NCBI GenBank assembly: GCA_001898415.1
Contig: MKTU01000074.1
Coordinates: 8,134 to 72,133, forward strand
DNA length: 64,000 nucleotides
Direction of reading: 5' to 3'
Origin: Rhodanobacter sp. 67-28
GTDB taxonomy: Bacteria; Pseudomonadota; Gammaproteobacteria; Xanthomonadales; Rhodanobacteraceae
Numbering within the stretch: position 1 is the first letter of the stretch; every line of letters starts with the position of its first letter. The notes under the pieces are model-generated. The model searched no databases. It saw only the letters and a program-made list of their open reading frames with translations, and was not told where the DNA came from. Made by a program: the position numbers and the translations under genes. Below, in pieces: positions 10,362 to 19,966 of the stretch.

Positions 10362-11473
10362 GGACGATTCCTGAGTCGGGCCAGGGTGAGGATGGAAACG
10401 CGAAACGCCTGCGCGTTCGCCGGTGACTGGAAGGCCTGCGCGATGCGCGCGGCGTCCAGCGCGCTGCGCTCGGCCAGGCGCGCGTACAGCGCCTCGCCGT
10501 GCAGCATCGCGCAGGCCGGATCGCGGCGACGCAGGCGCGCCAGCACGGCCTGGCAGGCCAGCGCGTGCAGGCTGCGACCGCCGTCGCGGCGATAGATGAA
10601 CTCGCCGGCGGCCTGCACGTGTTCAAGCAGGGCGCGGCGGTGCGCGGGCGGAGCCGGCAGCAATGGCCCGAGCCGTGCGCTGCGCATCGCCATCCACGCG
10701 GCCAGCAGCAACGCCAGCGCGAGCAGCGCGGGCCAGCCCCTGATCGCCAGGAATTGGAGGAAGGGCGGACCGTCCAGCGCGTAGACCAGGTAGATCGTGC
10801 CGCGGCCGCGATTGGGCTGCAGCAGGTTCCAGGCAAACTCCTGCGCCGCGGCCTGCTTCAGCGCGGTGTGCGCCAGCGGGGCAAAATTGGCCAGCACGCT
10901 GACCGTGCCCTGCCCCAGCGGCATGCGCGCGTACAGATAGCCGTCGTGCGGCGTGCCGATCGCCGCGTCGAGTTTCCCGATGACGCCCGGCCGCAGCCGG
11001 AAGCGCGAGCCGCACAGGGCGACGTCGTCGCGCTTGCGGGCAGTCGCGCTGTGCAAAGCCACGCACTCGAACGACGCCGAGCGCGGATCGAGCACGCCGA
11101 GCGCATCGAACAGCGGCGTGTGCGCCACGCTGGCCGCTCCCGGCGACAGCAGCAGGTGGCCGCCGCCGCGCACCCACGCCACCAGCCGTGCCGCATCGGC
11201 GGCATCGGCGCGGCCGGCATTTTCGCCCAGCAGCACCGTGTCGCCATGGCGCAACGGCAATCGCGCCGCACTCAATGTGGTCAGCGACTGCGCCGGCAGC
11301 TGCAGCTCATGCAGCATCAGTTCCAGCGCGAGGAAGCGGTTGCTGCGCGCCGCGCCGTGCGGCGGGATCGTCTCGGTGACGTCCTTGCGCTCGAAGGTGG
11401 CGAAGAACCCGGCGACCAGCAGCGCCAGCGCGGCCGCGACCAGGGCGGCGATCAGCAGCGTCTTGCGGTTCAT
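10358..11473 (-). CDS. DUF4350 domain membrane protein
   Basis: The 371-aa protein has an N-terminal membrane helix (LLIAALVAAALALLVAGFFATF), a soluble domain with HGDTVLLGENAGRADAADA and WVRGGGHLLLSPG resembling a glutamine-amidotransferase-like fold, then a second helix (GWPALLALALLLAAWMAM) and a cytosolic tail. This is the DUF4350 architecture, regularly found between DUF4129 and MoxR genes. It overlaps both neighbours by 4 bp (ATGA type). Function unknown. Confidence 0.85.
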
Positions 11474-13002
11474 GTCGACGCCCCGGGCTGCGCCGGCCAG
11501 CCCGCGAGCAGTTGCTCGACGGTGGCGTCGTCGGGATAGCGCCCGGCGTAGGCAGCGAACTGCCAGGTGCGCACGATCTCGATCACGCGGCGGCTGCGCT
11601 GCGGATCGTCGATGGCGCGCGCCTGGCGCAGCCAGTGCGCCTCGGTCGCATCCGCTGCGGGCGGCTGCCGCAGCTCGCGCGCGGTCTGCTCGACGCAGCC
11701 GCGATAGAGCAGCGCCAGTGCCTCGCGCCGGCGCTGTGCCTGCCACAGCGCGCGTGCCGCGCCGGCCAGGTCGGCGGGCAACGCGGCTGGCGCGTCGACG
11801 ATCGACGATATCGGCGGCGACAGCGCCGACGCGACCTCCTCGTCCCGCACCAGCCAGCGCCCGCGCCAGCGCCAGCCCAGCCAGACCAGGCCGCCGAGCA
11901 CGCCGATCAGCAGCAGCCACAACAGCAGCTGGAAGAACCCGCCCAGCAAGTGTCCGAGCCAGGGGAACAGCGGATTGATCGACGTCGCGGCCGGTTCCGG
12001 CTTGTACTTGAGCTGCCAGCGCCGCACCGTGTGTTCGCCGCCGAAGCGCGGGTCGCGATAAGCCCGCGCGGCCGCTTGCGCCAAGCCCGGCTCGGGTGCC
12101 TCCGCGCGCGCGCCGAACAACGCGTCCAGCGACACGCTGGCCGGCTTGTCGACCGCCGCGGCGTGCACCTCGGCCGTCGCCTGCGCCTGCGCGGGAGGTG
12201 TCCATGCGCCGAAGCACAGCAACGCAACCGCCAGCAGCGCGGTGCCCTGCAGCCGCGCGCGCAGGCGCCGGAAGGCCAGGTCGATGTCCCACGCCTCCAG
12301 TTGCGTGCGCCGGTTGAGATACAGCGCAAAGCCGCAGGCGACGTAGAGCGGTTCGATCACGCTCATCGCCAGATAGGCCACGCCGGCGCCGGCCAGCACC
12401 CACGCGGTGGGGATCACCTGCGTGTCGCCGCGCACCAGCTCGATCAGCGATTGCGGCCGCCATTCGTGCGGGATCAGCAGCAGCGCAAACAACCACACGC
12501 TGAGGAACAGCACCAGCTCGAACAGCAGGCAGAAATAGGTGAGCAGGCTGGTTTCCCCCACCAGGCGCCGACGCAGCACTTTCCAGCGTGCCGAACGCTG
12601 CGCCCGCGTGCTGCCTTCGAGCAGATCGAGCGGCAGGCGCAGCGCGCGGTTGCTGTCGATGCGCAACCAGGTCAGCGCCGCCAGCGTCCGTCGCCACGGC
12701 CAGCGCGCCTGGCCGCGCAGGGTCTGGCGCCAGCCCGGCGCCTGATCGAACACCGCCCGCGACAACACGTACAGCGGCAGCCGATCGAACAGCGGCTTCA
12801 GCCACCACATCAGCCCCCAGCCCAGCCACGGCCAGCCGAGCGCGACACCGAGCCCGTTGCACAACACGAACAGCGGCAGGGTGAAGGCGAACCACGCCGA
12901 CCAGACCGGCCGCGCATGCGCGCGCAACATCGCCGCGCCGAGATCCAGCGCCTCGCGCGTCACCCTGGGCCGCAACACCACGCCGATGCGTTCAAGCTCC
13001 AT
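11470..13002 (-). CDS. DUF4129 domain multi-pass membrane protein
   Basis: The 510-aa product has several N-terminal membrane helices, another pair near WLGHLLGGFFQLLLWLLLIGVL, and a C-terminal soluble block (AARALWQAQRRREALALLYRGC, then WLRQARAIDD and TWQFAAYAGRYP) characteristic of DUF4129. It overlaps the SpoIIM-like gene upstream by 11 bp and DUF4350 downstream by 4 bp. It is probably a scaffold of the envelope complex served by the MoxR ATPase. That role is inferred from context only. Confidence 0.85.
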   Translation of the reverse strand: MELERIGVVLRPRVTREALDLGAAMLRAHARPVWSAWFAFTLPLFVLCNGLGVALGWPWLGWGLMWWLKPLFDRLPLYVLSRAVFDQAPGWRQTLRGQARWPWRRTLAALTWLRIDSNRALRLPLDLLEGSTRAQRSARWKVLRRRLVGETSLLTYFCLLFELVLFLSVWLFALLLIPHEWRPQSLIELVRGDTQVIPTAWVLAGAGVAYLAMSVIEPLYVACGFALYLNRRTQLEAWDIDLAFRRLRARLQGTALLAVALLCFGAWTPPAQAQATAEVHAAAVDKPASVSLDALFGARAEAPEPGLAQAAARAYRDPRFGGEHTVRRWQLKYKPEPAATSINPLFPWLGHLLGGFFQLLLWLLLIGVLGGLVWLGWRWRGRWLVRDEEVASALSPPISSIVDAPAALPADLAGAARALWQAQRRREALALLYRGCVEQTARELRQPPAADATEAHWLRQARAIDDPQRSRRVIEIVRTWQFAAYAGRYPDDATVEQLLAGWPAQPGAST

Positions 13003-13969
13003 GCCGCACCGCCCTGCCGCCGCGCCACAGCCAAGCCAGCACCAGCACCCACAGCACGCCGGCCACGCCGAAGCGCAGCGGATCGGGCAGGCTGGCGATG
13101 GAGGACCAGTACGCCTCGATGAACGCCGCCACCAGCAGCATCGCGAATGCGCCCAGCGCCAGTTGCGCGCCGACCCAGCCGGCCGCGACCAGCGCCGGTC
13201 CGCGGCGCTGCCGGCCCGGCGCCAGCAAGGTCAGGCCCAGATGCAGGCCGGCGCCACCGGCGATCACCAGCGCGGTGAGCTCGAACGGCGAATGCCCCGC
13301 CACGAAGCGCCAGAACGGGCCGCCGTAGCCGATCGCGGTGAGATGGCCGGCGATGCCGCCGATCAGCACGCCGTTGGCGCCCAGCACGTAGACCGCACCG
13401 ACGCCGAACACCAGCCCCGAGGCGAACGTGCGAAACGCGATGCCGACGTTGTTCATCACGTAGAAGCCGAACATCTGCAGATCGGTGCCGCTGCTGCGGC
13501 CGATGTGCGGATTGGCCGGGTCGTACATCTTCTCGAACTGCGCCAGCTGGGCGCTGCTGAACAGCGTATGCGCCAGCTCCGGGCGCAGTTGCAGCAGCAC
13601 CAGCAGGCACAGCGCCGGCACGTAGAACAGCACCGCCGCCAGCGCCATGCAGCGCCACTGCGCGCGCACCAGCCGCGGGAAACCGGCCAGCAGAAACATC
13701 GCCACCCGATGCCAGCGCGGCGGCGGCGGCCGGTACAGCACGCGGTGGCCATGCTGCACGAGTTGCTGCAGCCGGTCGGTCACCTCGTGGCTGTAGCCGC
13801 GGCCGCGGGCCAGCGCCAGGTGGTGGCAGATGCGCCGGTATTCGGCGGGGAAATCCAGCGCCTGCTCCTGCCGCAGCGTGCGTCGCGGCTGGCGGTCCAG
13901 CGCATGCAGCCAGGATTGCAGGCGATCCCAGGTCTTGCCGTGCAAGGCCACGAAGCGTTCCTGTTTCAT
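12992..13969 (-). CDS. SpoIIM-like (stage II sporulation protein M family) membrane protein
   Basis: The 325-aa product has a cytosolic N-terminal part (FPAEYRRICHHLALARGRG) and about five to six membrane helices. The sequence FGFYVMNNVGIAFRTFASG with GVGAVYVLGANGVLIG is the family hallmark. The organism shows no sign of sporulation; this branch of the family is widespread in non-sporeformers beside RDD and MoxR genes. Start ATG 13969 overlaps the RDD gene stop by 4 bp. Confidence 0.85.
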   Translation of the reverse strand: MKQERFVALHGKTWDRLQSWLHALDRQPRRTLRQEQALDFPAEYRRICHHLALARGRGYSHEVTDRLQQLVQHGHRVLYRPPPPRWHRVAMFLLAGFPRLVRAQWRCMALAAVLFYVPALCLLVLLQLRPELAHTLFSSAQLAQFEKMYDPANPHIGRSSGTDLQMFGFYVMNNVGIAFRTFASGLVFGVGAVYVLGANGVLIGGIAGHLTAIGYGGPFWRFVAGHSPFELTALVIAGGAGLHLGLTLLAPGRQRRGPALVAAGWVGAQLALGAFAMLLVAAFIEAYWSSIASLPDPLRFGVAGVLWVLVLAWLWRGGRAVRHGA

Positions 13970-14646
13970 GCGCGCCCCAGCAGCCAGTTCACGTGCGCCA
14001 CCAGTTGCCGGATTGCCGCGGTGTCGCGCAGGCCGGTCAGCGGGGTCAGCAGGTTGGCCAGTTCCTCCTGGCGCTGCACGGTGAGCTGGCCGGCGCGCTC
14101 GGCATAGTCGACCAGCGCGGCCTGTTCGTCGGCGGACAAGGCCAGCGGCAGCGGCAGCGCGGACACCGCCGGTACCTGCTGGCCAGGCGGCAGTTCGCGC
14201 GCATGCACCACCATGGTGCCGGCCACGATGTCGCCGAGCCGGCGCGCGTGCGGATCGACCAGGGTGCTGACCAGGCCCACGCCATAGACGCCGGGCAGGA
14301 TGTCCACCACGCGCAGCAGGTTGCGCACCACCGACGGCAGCCAGGTCACCGGCGTGCCGTCGGCATGCACCACGCGCAGGCCGAGCGCGCGCTTGCCCGG
14401 CGTCTGGCCGTCCATCCAGACCTCGCAGACCACCCCATACGCCCACATCAGCGCGAACAGCAGCAGCATCGCCAGGCCGTTGCCGGCCACGCCGAAGATC
14501 GACAGCGGGATCATCGCCACCAAGAAGAAGACACCGCGCAACAGCAGGTCGAGCACCCACGCCTGCGCCCGCGGCAACGCTCCGGCGGCGCGCAGGCGCA
14601 GCGAGATGCCTTCGGCGGTCTCGATCTCGCGGACGGTATCAATCAT
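13966..14646 (-). CDS. RDD family membrane protein
   Basis: The 226-aa product has an N-terminal RDD-type domain: RAQAWVLDLLLRG near residue 26, a second helix (LAMLLLFALMWAYGVVCEVW), GQTPGKRALGLRVV, and VDPHARRLGDIVAGTMVV at the end of the domain. A non-membrane tail of about 70 residues follows. It is the second gene of the overlapping operon that ends with MoxR and DUF58, 13 bp after the first RDD gene. RDD proteins are poorly characterised; some act in ion exchange. Confidence 0.85.
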   Translation of the reverse strand: MIDTVREIETAEGISLRLRAAGALPRAQAWVLDLLLRGVFFLVAMIPLSIFGVAGNGLAMLLLFALMWAYGVVCEVWMDGQTPGKRALGLRVVHADGTPVTWLPSVVRNLLRVVDILPGVYGVGLVSTLVDPHARRLGDIVAGTMVVHARELPPGQQVPAVSALPLPLALSADEQAALVDYAERAGQLTVQRQEELANLLTPLTGLRDTAAIRQLVAHVNWLLGRA

Positions 14647-14659
14647 CGAGTGCCGATCA

Positions 14660-15178
14660 TCAGGCGTCGACGACGATGGTATCGGCGATCAGGTCGTGCA
14701 GGCAGCGGCGCTCGTTGCCGAAGATCAGCAGCGGATCGATCAGCGTCGCCAGCCGGCCGATGTAGGGAATCACGCCGAGCAGCGCCACCGGCAGCACGCG
14801 GATGAAGAGATAACGCAACAGACCCATGCGGCTGCCATCGGTACGCACGATGGCGATGTCCAGCATGCGCTTGCCGATGGTCTGGCCACTCCGATGCAGC
14901 ATGACGCAGTTGACCACGAAGATCGCCACCAGCAGGGCGAAACCCAGCAGCAGCACGCCGATCATCGGCGCGGCCGGCTTGATCCCCTTGCCGACGCCGA
15001 CTGCCATCATGGCGCCCCACAACACCGGGAGGGCCCAGACCAGGTTGATCACCCCGTCGAGCAGCGCCGCCGCCAGGCGCTTGCCGCGGCTGGCCTTGCG
15101 TTCCTCCAGGCCCTGCGCATCCCACGCGCGCACATCGTCGACCGTTGCCTCGGGCGCGGCATAAGGATTGGCTTCCAT
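14660..15178 (-). CDS. RDD family membrane protein with NPYxxP N-terminus
   Basis: The 172-aa product starts MEANPYAAPEATVDD, then RGKRLAAALLDGVINL with the RDD arginine/aspartate pattern, a helix ALLVAIFVVNCVML, SGQTIGKRMLDIAIV and a last helix pair ending in RRCLHDLIADTIVV. It heads the minus-strand operon. The NPYxxP start is shared with the gene at 7612-7989. Function unknown. Confidence 0.85.
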   Translation of the reverse strand: MEANPYAAPEATVDDVRAWDAQGLEERKASRGKRLAAALLDGVINLVWALPVLWGAMMAVGVGKGIKPAAPMIGVLLLGFALLVAIFVVNCVMLHRSGQTIGKRMLDIAIVRTDGSRMGLLRYLFIRVLPVALLGVIPYIGRLATLIDPLLIFGNERRCLHDLIADTIVVDA

Positions 15179-15260
15179 CGCATTCCCCCGTCACTGTCCA
15201 TGTTGCCGCTCCCCCCGGCCGGCAACTGCGGCGAGTATAAAAGCGTTGTCCGGAACGCGG

Positions 15261-15728
15261 CTACCGCTTGGGCTTGAGCAACGTGCCGGTGCATTTCGGC
15301 GCGCCGCACAGGCACTGCCACAGCTTCTTCAGCCGCGCGGTGTGCGGCACGTCAAGCACGATGCCGTAGTCGTAGGTGAGCTCATCGCCGGGCTTGATGT
15401 GGCGGATCGCCTCGATCTTCACCTTGTCCCGGCGCGGGTCGCCGCTGGCGCTTTCCTCGACCACGGCGCGGCAGTTCGGCGCGCAGCTGTGGTTGATCCA
15501 GCGCGCGGTGTTGCCGCGCTGGTTGGCGTCGATCACGTACTTCTCGTTGAGCGTGAACAAGAAGGTATGCCCGGTTTCACCACCGTCCCCGTACAGCGCA
15601 TCGGCTTCGTCCGGCGTGAGCAGCTTGCCCTTGTATTCGATGATCTCCTCGCCGCGGGCGATCGGCGCGGTGGCGAATACGCCGTTGCCGTGGATCGGCG
15701 AGCGGCGGGCAACGAAACGTCGTGACAT
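15261..15728 (-). CDS. SET domain-containing lysine methyltransferase-like protein
   Basis: The 155-aa product is almost only a SET domain: RSPIHGNGVFATAPIARGEEIIEY at the N-terminus, the pseudoknot motifs RWINHSCAPNC and DELTYDYG, and a post-SET-like cysteine cluster WQCLCGAPKCTG near the C-terminus. These are the cofactor-binding and catalytic elements of protein lysine methyltransferases using S-adenosylmethionine. The family is best known from eukaryotes; small bacterial versions have undefined targets. It lies 82 bp upstream of the RDD operon on the same strand and could be its first gene. Confidence 0.85.
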   Translation of the reverse strand: MSRRFVARRSPIHGNGVFATAPIARGEEIIEYKGKLLTPDEADALYGDGGETGHTFLFTLNEKYVIDANQRGNTARWINHSCAPNCRAVVEESASGDPRRDKVKIEAIRHIKPGDELTYDYGIVLDVPHTARLKKLWQCLCGAPKCTGTLLKPKR

Positions 15729-15907
15729 GCTGCAGTATCCGGGCTGGAAGGCAAGCCGACGATGATGCCTGTTCGCGCGCCATCGCGAAACCTCGGCACC
15801 ACCGCGATCCCCGGCGCGAGCCGCGACGACGGCCTGCCCGGTCGACTGGCGCGGACACCCCGATCGCGGTTAGAGTCAGGATTCAAACGATCGTTTGGAG
15901 AACTGCG

Positions 15908-16399
15908 ATGCGTCCGTTGCGCTGGGTCGTTGCCCCGTTCCTGCTCGCCGTGCTGGCGTTTGGCCTGGCCGCCTGCGGCCCGGCGAAGAAAAGCGTGTTC
16001 CCGCCCACGGTGAGCATCCAGCAGTTGCAGGTGCTGTCCAACGGGCAGTGGCAGCTGAGCGTGCGCATCCAGAACAACAGCTACGCCGGGATGGACTTCC
16101 AGTCGCTGGACGGCCAGTTGCAGGTCGCCGCGCTGGCGCCGGTGCGCCTGCACGACACGTTCGAGCTGGCCATCCCGCAACTTGCCGGCGACGTGGTGCA
16201 GCTCAAGGTATGGCCCACCGCCGCGATGAGCCGCGCACTGGAGGCCATCGCCGACAAGGGCAGCGCCGCGTCGCTGGCCTATTCGATCAGCGGCACCGCG
16301 ACCGCCAAGCCCGAGCAGGAGAGCAAGGCGCGCGCCTTCGACTTCAGCGGCAAGGACTGGATTTCGGCCGTGCCGGGCATCGCACACACCTTCCGTTAA
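15908..16399 (+). CDS. Putative lipoprotein, LEA/WHy-like beta domain
   Basis: The 163-aa product starts at ATG 15908 after TGGAG. The signal peptide ends in a lipobox (GLAAC, Cys about residue 21). The mature part (VSIQQLQVLSNGQWQLSVRI then NNSYAGMDFQSLDGQL) reads like a single beta sandwich of the LEA-2/WHy type, but the similarity is only by pattern. It is 22 bp upstream of the acyl-CoA dehydrogenase gene, so the two are probably co-transcribed. Confidence 0.75.
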   Translation: MRPLRWVVAPFLLAVLAFGLAACGPAKKSVFPPTVSIQQLQVLSNGQWQLSVRIQNNSYAGMDFQSLDGQLQVAALAPVRLHDTFELAIPQLAGDVVQLKVWPTAAMSRALEAIADKGSAASLAYSISGTATAKPEQESKARAFDFSGKDWISAVPGIAHTFR

Positions 16400-16421
16400 A
16401 CCGCCTGCATCAGGAGTTCCC

Positions 16422-18212
16422 ATGACCGCTTACAAGGCCCCCCTCGACGACCTGCGCTTCGCCCTGTTCGATGTGCTGGACGCCGAGCCGGTTCTCACCT
16501 CGCTGCAGGGCGGCGAGGCGCATGGCCGCGACCTGCTCGACGCCGTGCTGGAAGAAGCCGGTCGCCTGAGCGAGCAGTTGCTCGCGCCGACCAATGCACC
16601 GGCGGACGCCGAGGGCTGCCAGTTCGACAAGGCCACCGGCAAGGTCACCACGCCGGCCTCGTTCAAGGAGGCGTTCCGGCAGTTCGCCGAAGGTGGCTGG
16701 ACCGGCTTGACCAACCCCGAGCAGTACGGCGGACAGGCCCTGCCCGGCGTGCTCGGCACCGCCACCACGGAGATTTTCCAGTCCGGCAACCTCGCCTGGA
16801 GCCTGTACCCGCTGTTGTCCGAAGGCGCCACGCATGCGCTGCAACAGCACGGCGAGGAATGGCAGCGCGAGCTGTACATGAAGCCGATCGTGGCCGGCCG
16901 CTGGACCGGCACGATGTGCCTGACCGAACCGCAGGCGGGCTCCGACCTGGGCCTGCTGAAGACGCGCGCGGTACCGGGCGAGGCCGACGCCAACGGCCGG
17001 CCGACCTGGAAGCTCAGCGGCACCAAGATCTTCATCAGCGCCGGCGAGCACGACCTCACCGAGAACATCGTGCACCTCGTTCTGGCGCGCCTGCCTGATG
17101 CACCGGAAGGCAGCCGCGGCATCTCGATGTTCATCGTGCCCAAGTTCAAGCTCGACGCGGACGGCAAGCCGGGCGAACGCAACAGCGTCGCGGCCGGAGC
17201 GATCGAGCACAAGATGGGCATCCACGCCTGCTCCACCTGCGTGATGAACTTCGACGGCGCCGAGGGCTACCTGATCGGCAAGCCGCACAAGGGCCTGATG
17301 GCGATGTTCACCATGATGAATGCGGCGCGGCTGTCGGTCGGCGTGCAGGGACTGGCCCTGGCCGAGCGCGCGTTGCAGAACAGCCTCAACTACGCGCGCG
17401 AACGGCTGCAGTCGCGCTCGCTGTCCGGGCCGAAATTCCCCGACAAGCCGGCCGACAACCTGCTGGTGCAACCGGACGTGCGGCGCATGCTGCTGACCCA
17501 GCGCGCCTTTGTCGAAGGCTCGCGTGCGCTGGTGCTGTACACCGCGCTGCAGACCGACATCGAGCATCGCGCCACGGACGAGGCGGCGCGCCAGAAGGCC
17601 GGCGAACTGGTCGCCTTCCTGATCCCGATCGCCAAGGGCATGGTCACCGAGCTGGCGCAGGAGTGCACCAAGGAAGCGCTGCAGATCTACGGCGGCCACG
17701 GCTACATCGCCGAGAACGGGATGGAACAGTTCGTGCGCGACGCGCGCATCATCACCCTGTACGAGGGCACCACCGGCATCCAGGCCGCCGACCTGCTCGG
17801 CCGCAAGATCCTCCAGCTGCAGGGCGTGGGCTTCAAGCATTTCCTGGAGGAGATCAGCGCGTTCTGCCAGCAGCATGCCGACACCGAATCGCTGAAGGCG
17901 TTCATCGGCCCGCTCGCCGTGGCCACGCGAAACTGGAGCGAGCTCACCGTGGCACTAGCCCAGCGCATCCAGGGTAACCCCGAGGAACTGGGCGCGGCGG
18001 CCACCGATTACCTGTACTACTCCGGCTACGTGACCCTGGCCTACCTGTGGGCGCGCAGCGTGCTGGCGGCCGAGAATGGTACGCAGTCGGCCGCGTTCAA
18101 GCAGGCCAAGCGCGACACCGCGGCGTTCTACTTCAGCCGTCTGCTGCCCCGCACGCTCGCCCACCAGGCGGCAATCGAGGCCGGCGTGGCCAGCGTGCCG
18201 GCGATCGACTGA
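16422..18212 (+). CDS. Acyl-CoA dehydrogenase, long C-terminally extended type
   Basis: The 596-aa flavoenzyme oxidises acyl-CoA to enoyl-CoA. It has the FAD/substrate motif CLTEPQAGSDLG, the middle beta domain (GTKIFISAGEHD), and the C-terminal helical domain with QIYGGHGYIAENGMEQFVRD and YEGTTGIQ, whose Glu (about residue 448) is the catalytic base. Roughly 150 residues extend beyond this. That length and layout match the DmdC/FadE5-like group (about 590-600 aa) rather than short-chain enzymes of about 380 aa. The natural substrate cannot be told from sequence. A strong terminator follows at 18231-18261. Confidence 0.93.
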   Translation: MTAYKAPLDDLRFALFDVLDAEPVLTSLQGGEAHGRDLLDAVLEEAGRLSEQLLAPTNAPADAEGCQFDKATGKVTTPASFKEAFRQFAEGGWTGLTNPEQYGGQALPGVLGTATTEIFQSGNLAWSLYPLLSEGATHALQQHGEEWQRELYMKPIVAGRWTGTMCLTEPQAGSDLGLLKTRAVPGEADANGRPTWKLSGTKIFISAGEHDLTENIVHLVLARLPDAPEGSRGISMFIVPKFKLDADGKPGERNSVAAGAIEHKMGIHACSTCVMNFDGAEGYLIGKPHKGLMAMFTMMNAARLSVGVQGLALAERALQNSLNYARERLQSRSLSGPKFPDKPADNLLVQPDVRRMLLTQRAFVEGSRALVLYTALQTDIEHRATDEAARQKAGELVAFLIPIAKGMVTELAQECTKEALQIYGGHGYIAENGMEQFVRDARIITLYEGTTGIQAADLLGRKILQLQGVGFKHFLEEISAFCQQHADTESLKAFIGPLAVATRNWSELTVALAQRIQGNPEELGAAATDYLYYSGYVTLAYLWARSVLAAENGTQSAAFKQAKRDTAAFYFSRLLPRTLAHQAAIEAGVASVPAID

Positions 18213-18230
18213 GCCGCAGGCACCCCCGCA

Positions 18231-18261
18231 CGAAAGAGCCCGGCGATGCCGGGCTCTTTCG
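18231..18261 (+). terminator. Intrinsic terminator after acyl-CoA dehydrogenase
   Basis: A perfect 14-bp stem (CGAAAGAGCCCGGC with its complement) encloses a 3-nt loop, 19 bp after the stop codon. The A-rich and T-rich stem ends suit termination in both directions. Confidence 0.85.
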
Positions 18262-18364
18262 TATTCGGGGCAGTCATGGACCGAAGTTCGGCCATGTGCG
18301 GCACGTCACATGTCCCGGCGGGTCAACTTTTGCTCAAAAGTGGCAATGGCGGCCGGGCAGGTGT

Positions 18365-18610
18365 TCAACTGGCGCAGCTTTCGCGGAAGGTCTCGCCGCT
18401 CAGGCGCAGGTACTGCTGGACCATGGCGTCGTGGATCGGCGCGCACTGGATCAGCTCGCGGGCCAGCGCCTCCTGCGCCTCGGCCACGCCGGAGCGGGCG
18501 GCCCGTGCGGGAACGGTGGGAACGGCCCGAACGATCCGCGGCGCCGGCACATCGGCCTGTTGGCGTTCGACGTCGAGCAGATGGGAGATGTCATAGGCGA
18601 TGTCGTTCAT
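18365..18610 (-). CDS. Small hypothetical protein
   Basis: The 81-aa reading frame starts MNDIAYDISHLLDVERQQ and is rich in Ala/Arg in the middle, with two cysteines. It has no membrane segment. No strong ribosome-binding site is visible before ATG 18610. It sits between a plus-strand terminator and a plus-strand gene. The N-terminal residues look protein-like, but the call is tentative. Confidence 0.45.
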   Translation of the reverse strand: MNDIAYDISHLLDVERQQADVPAPRIVRAVPTVPARAARSGVAEAQEALARELIQCAPIHDAMVQQYLRLSGETFRESCAS

Positions 18611-18709
18611 GCCCGAGGTAATGCAACAGGCTTGCCAACTCACCGCCCGCCCGGCATCGGTTTCGGGCCGCGCGTTGTTTTCCGGCCGGGGAATCGGCAC
18701 GCTGGAGGA

Positions 18710-19744
18710 ATGGATCGCGGCAGCATCGGCGGGATGATGGACAAGCTCGGCATGATCGGTCGCGTGGCCATCGTGATGGTGATGACGCCGATCGTGTTCT
18801 GTTCCGGCGCGTGGGCCGCGCTGGCGCTGTGGTATCGGCTGCCCAGCGGCCGCGCCGGGCGCGCGCTGGGCAGTGCGCTCTGGGTGATCGCGACCGGAGT
18901 GCTGTACGCCTGCGCGATCGGCGGGCGCAGCTGGCTGCCGCTGGTCGTCCATGCCGCGCTGTACGCGATGGTCCTGCTGTGGTGGGTCGCGATCAGGCCC
19001 TCCGGCGCGCGCGACTGGCGCGACGACGTTGCCCGCACGCTGACCGGCAGCGTGCACGGCGATCGCGTGGTGCTCGACAACGTGCGCCACTTCGCCTGGC
19101 GCAGCGACAACGATTACGACATCCGCTGGGAGCGCCACGAGTACGACCTGGCGCAACTGGCCAGCGCCGATGCGGTGCTGTCGCACTGGGGCAGCCGGGC
19201 GATCGCCCACGCCATGATCTCGTTCGGTTTCGACGACGGCCGCCACCTGGTGTTCTCGGTGGAGGTGCGCAAGAGCCGCGACCAGGAGTATTCCTCGGTG
19301 GGCGGCTTCTTCAAGCAGTTCGAGACGATCCTGGTCGGCGCCGAGGAAGACGACATCATCCGCGTGCGCACCAACGTGCGCAACGAGGACGTCTATCTGT
19401 ATCCGCTGCAGATCGAACCGGCCACGCTGCGCGCGCTGCTGCTCTCCTACGTGCATGCGGCCAACCGGCTGGCCGCGCGGCCGGCGTTCTACAACACCTT
19501 CACCTCCAACTGCACCACCCTCGTCCATCGCATGGCGCGGCAGATCGATCCGGGCCTGCCATGGGACATGCGCCTGCTGCTGACCGGCTATCTGCCGGAG
19601 TATCTGCAAGGCATCGGCGCCCTCGATCGTCGCGTGCCGATCGGAACACTGCGCGAGCGCGCACGCATCAGCGAACGCGCCCGTGCGGCACCGGCCGGCG
19701 CCGATTTCTCGCGCGCGGTGCGCACCGTCACCGCACGCGACTGA
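18710..19744 (+). CDS. DUF4105/Lnb N-terminal-like membrane protein
   Basis: The product of about 344 aa has two to three N-terminal membrane helices (IVMVMTPIVFCSGAWAALALW and WLPLVVHAALYAMVLLWWVAI), then an exported domain with FAWRSDNDYDIRWERHEYDL, SHWGSRAIAHAMISFGF, EVRKSRDQEYSSVGGFF and FYNTFTSNCTTLVHRM. The conserved His and Cys pattern is that of DUF4105, a papain-like fold proposed as a peptidase or acyltransferase. GGAGGA touches the ATG at 18710 directly, so ATG 18734 or 18737 is an equally good start. Confidence 0.8.
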   Translation: MDRGSIGGMMDKLGMIGRVAIVMVMTPIVFCSGAWAALALWYRLPSGRAGRALGSALWVIATGVLYACAIGGRSWLPLVVHAALYAMVLLWWVAIRPSGARDWRDDVARTLTGSVHGDRVVLDNVRHFAWRSDNDYDIRWERHEYDLAQLASADAVLSHWGSRAIAHAMISFGFDDGRHLVFSVEVRKSRDQEYSSVGGFFKQFETILVGAEEDDIIRVRTNVRNEDVYLYPLQIEPATLRALLLSYVHAANRLAARPAFYNTFTSNCTTLVHRMARQIDPGLPWDMRLLLTGYLPEYLQGIGALDRRVPIGTLRERARISERARAAPAGADFSRAVRTVTARD

Positions 19745-19966
19745 TGCGCGCGAGCCGTTCGCGTCACGACGTCGACGCGAGCCGCGCAACGCAACCCGAC
19801 CTGAACGGCGCGACGCGGAATGTGCCGCTTTTACGCGTCCTTGCCGCCTCGATGGGTTAGGTTCCGGGAGGACAGCGATGGCGGCACCGTTTCGTTCGTC
19901 CTGCAGGCGCGCCGCTGTCATCAGCGCCTGCGTGCCCCCCCACCCCGTACAAACCAGGAGACCCGG

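Noticed and set aside
12857-14107. 416-aa plus-strand frame over the SpoIIM/RDD genes
   Set aside because: Antisense shadow; Gln/His/Arg-rich and without motifs.
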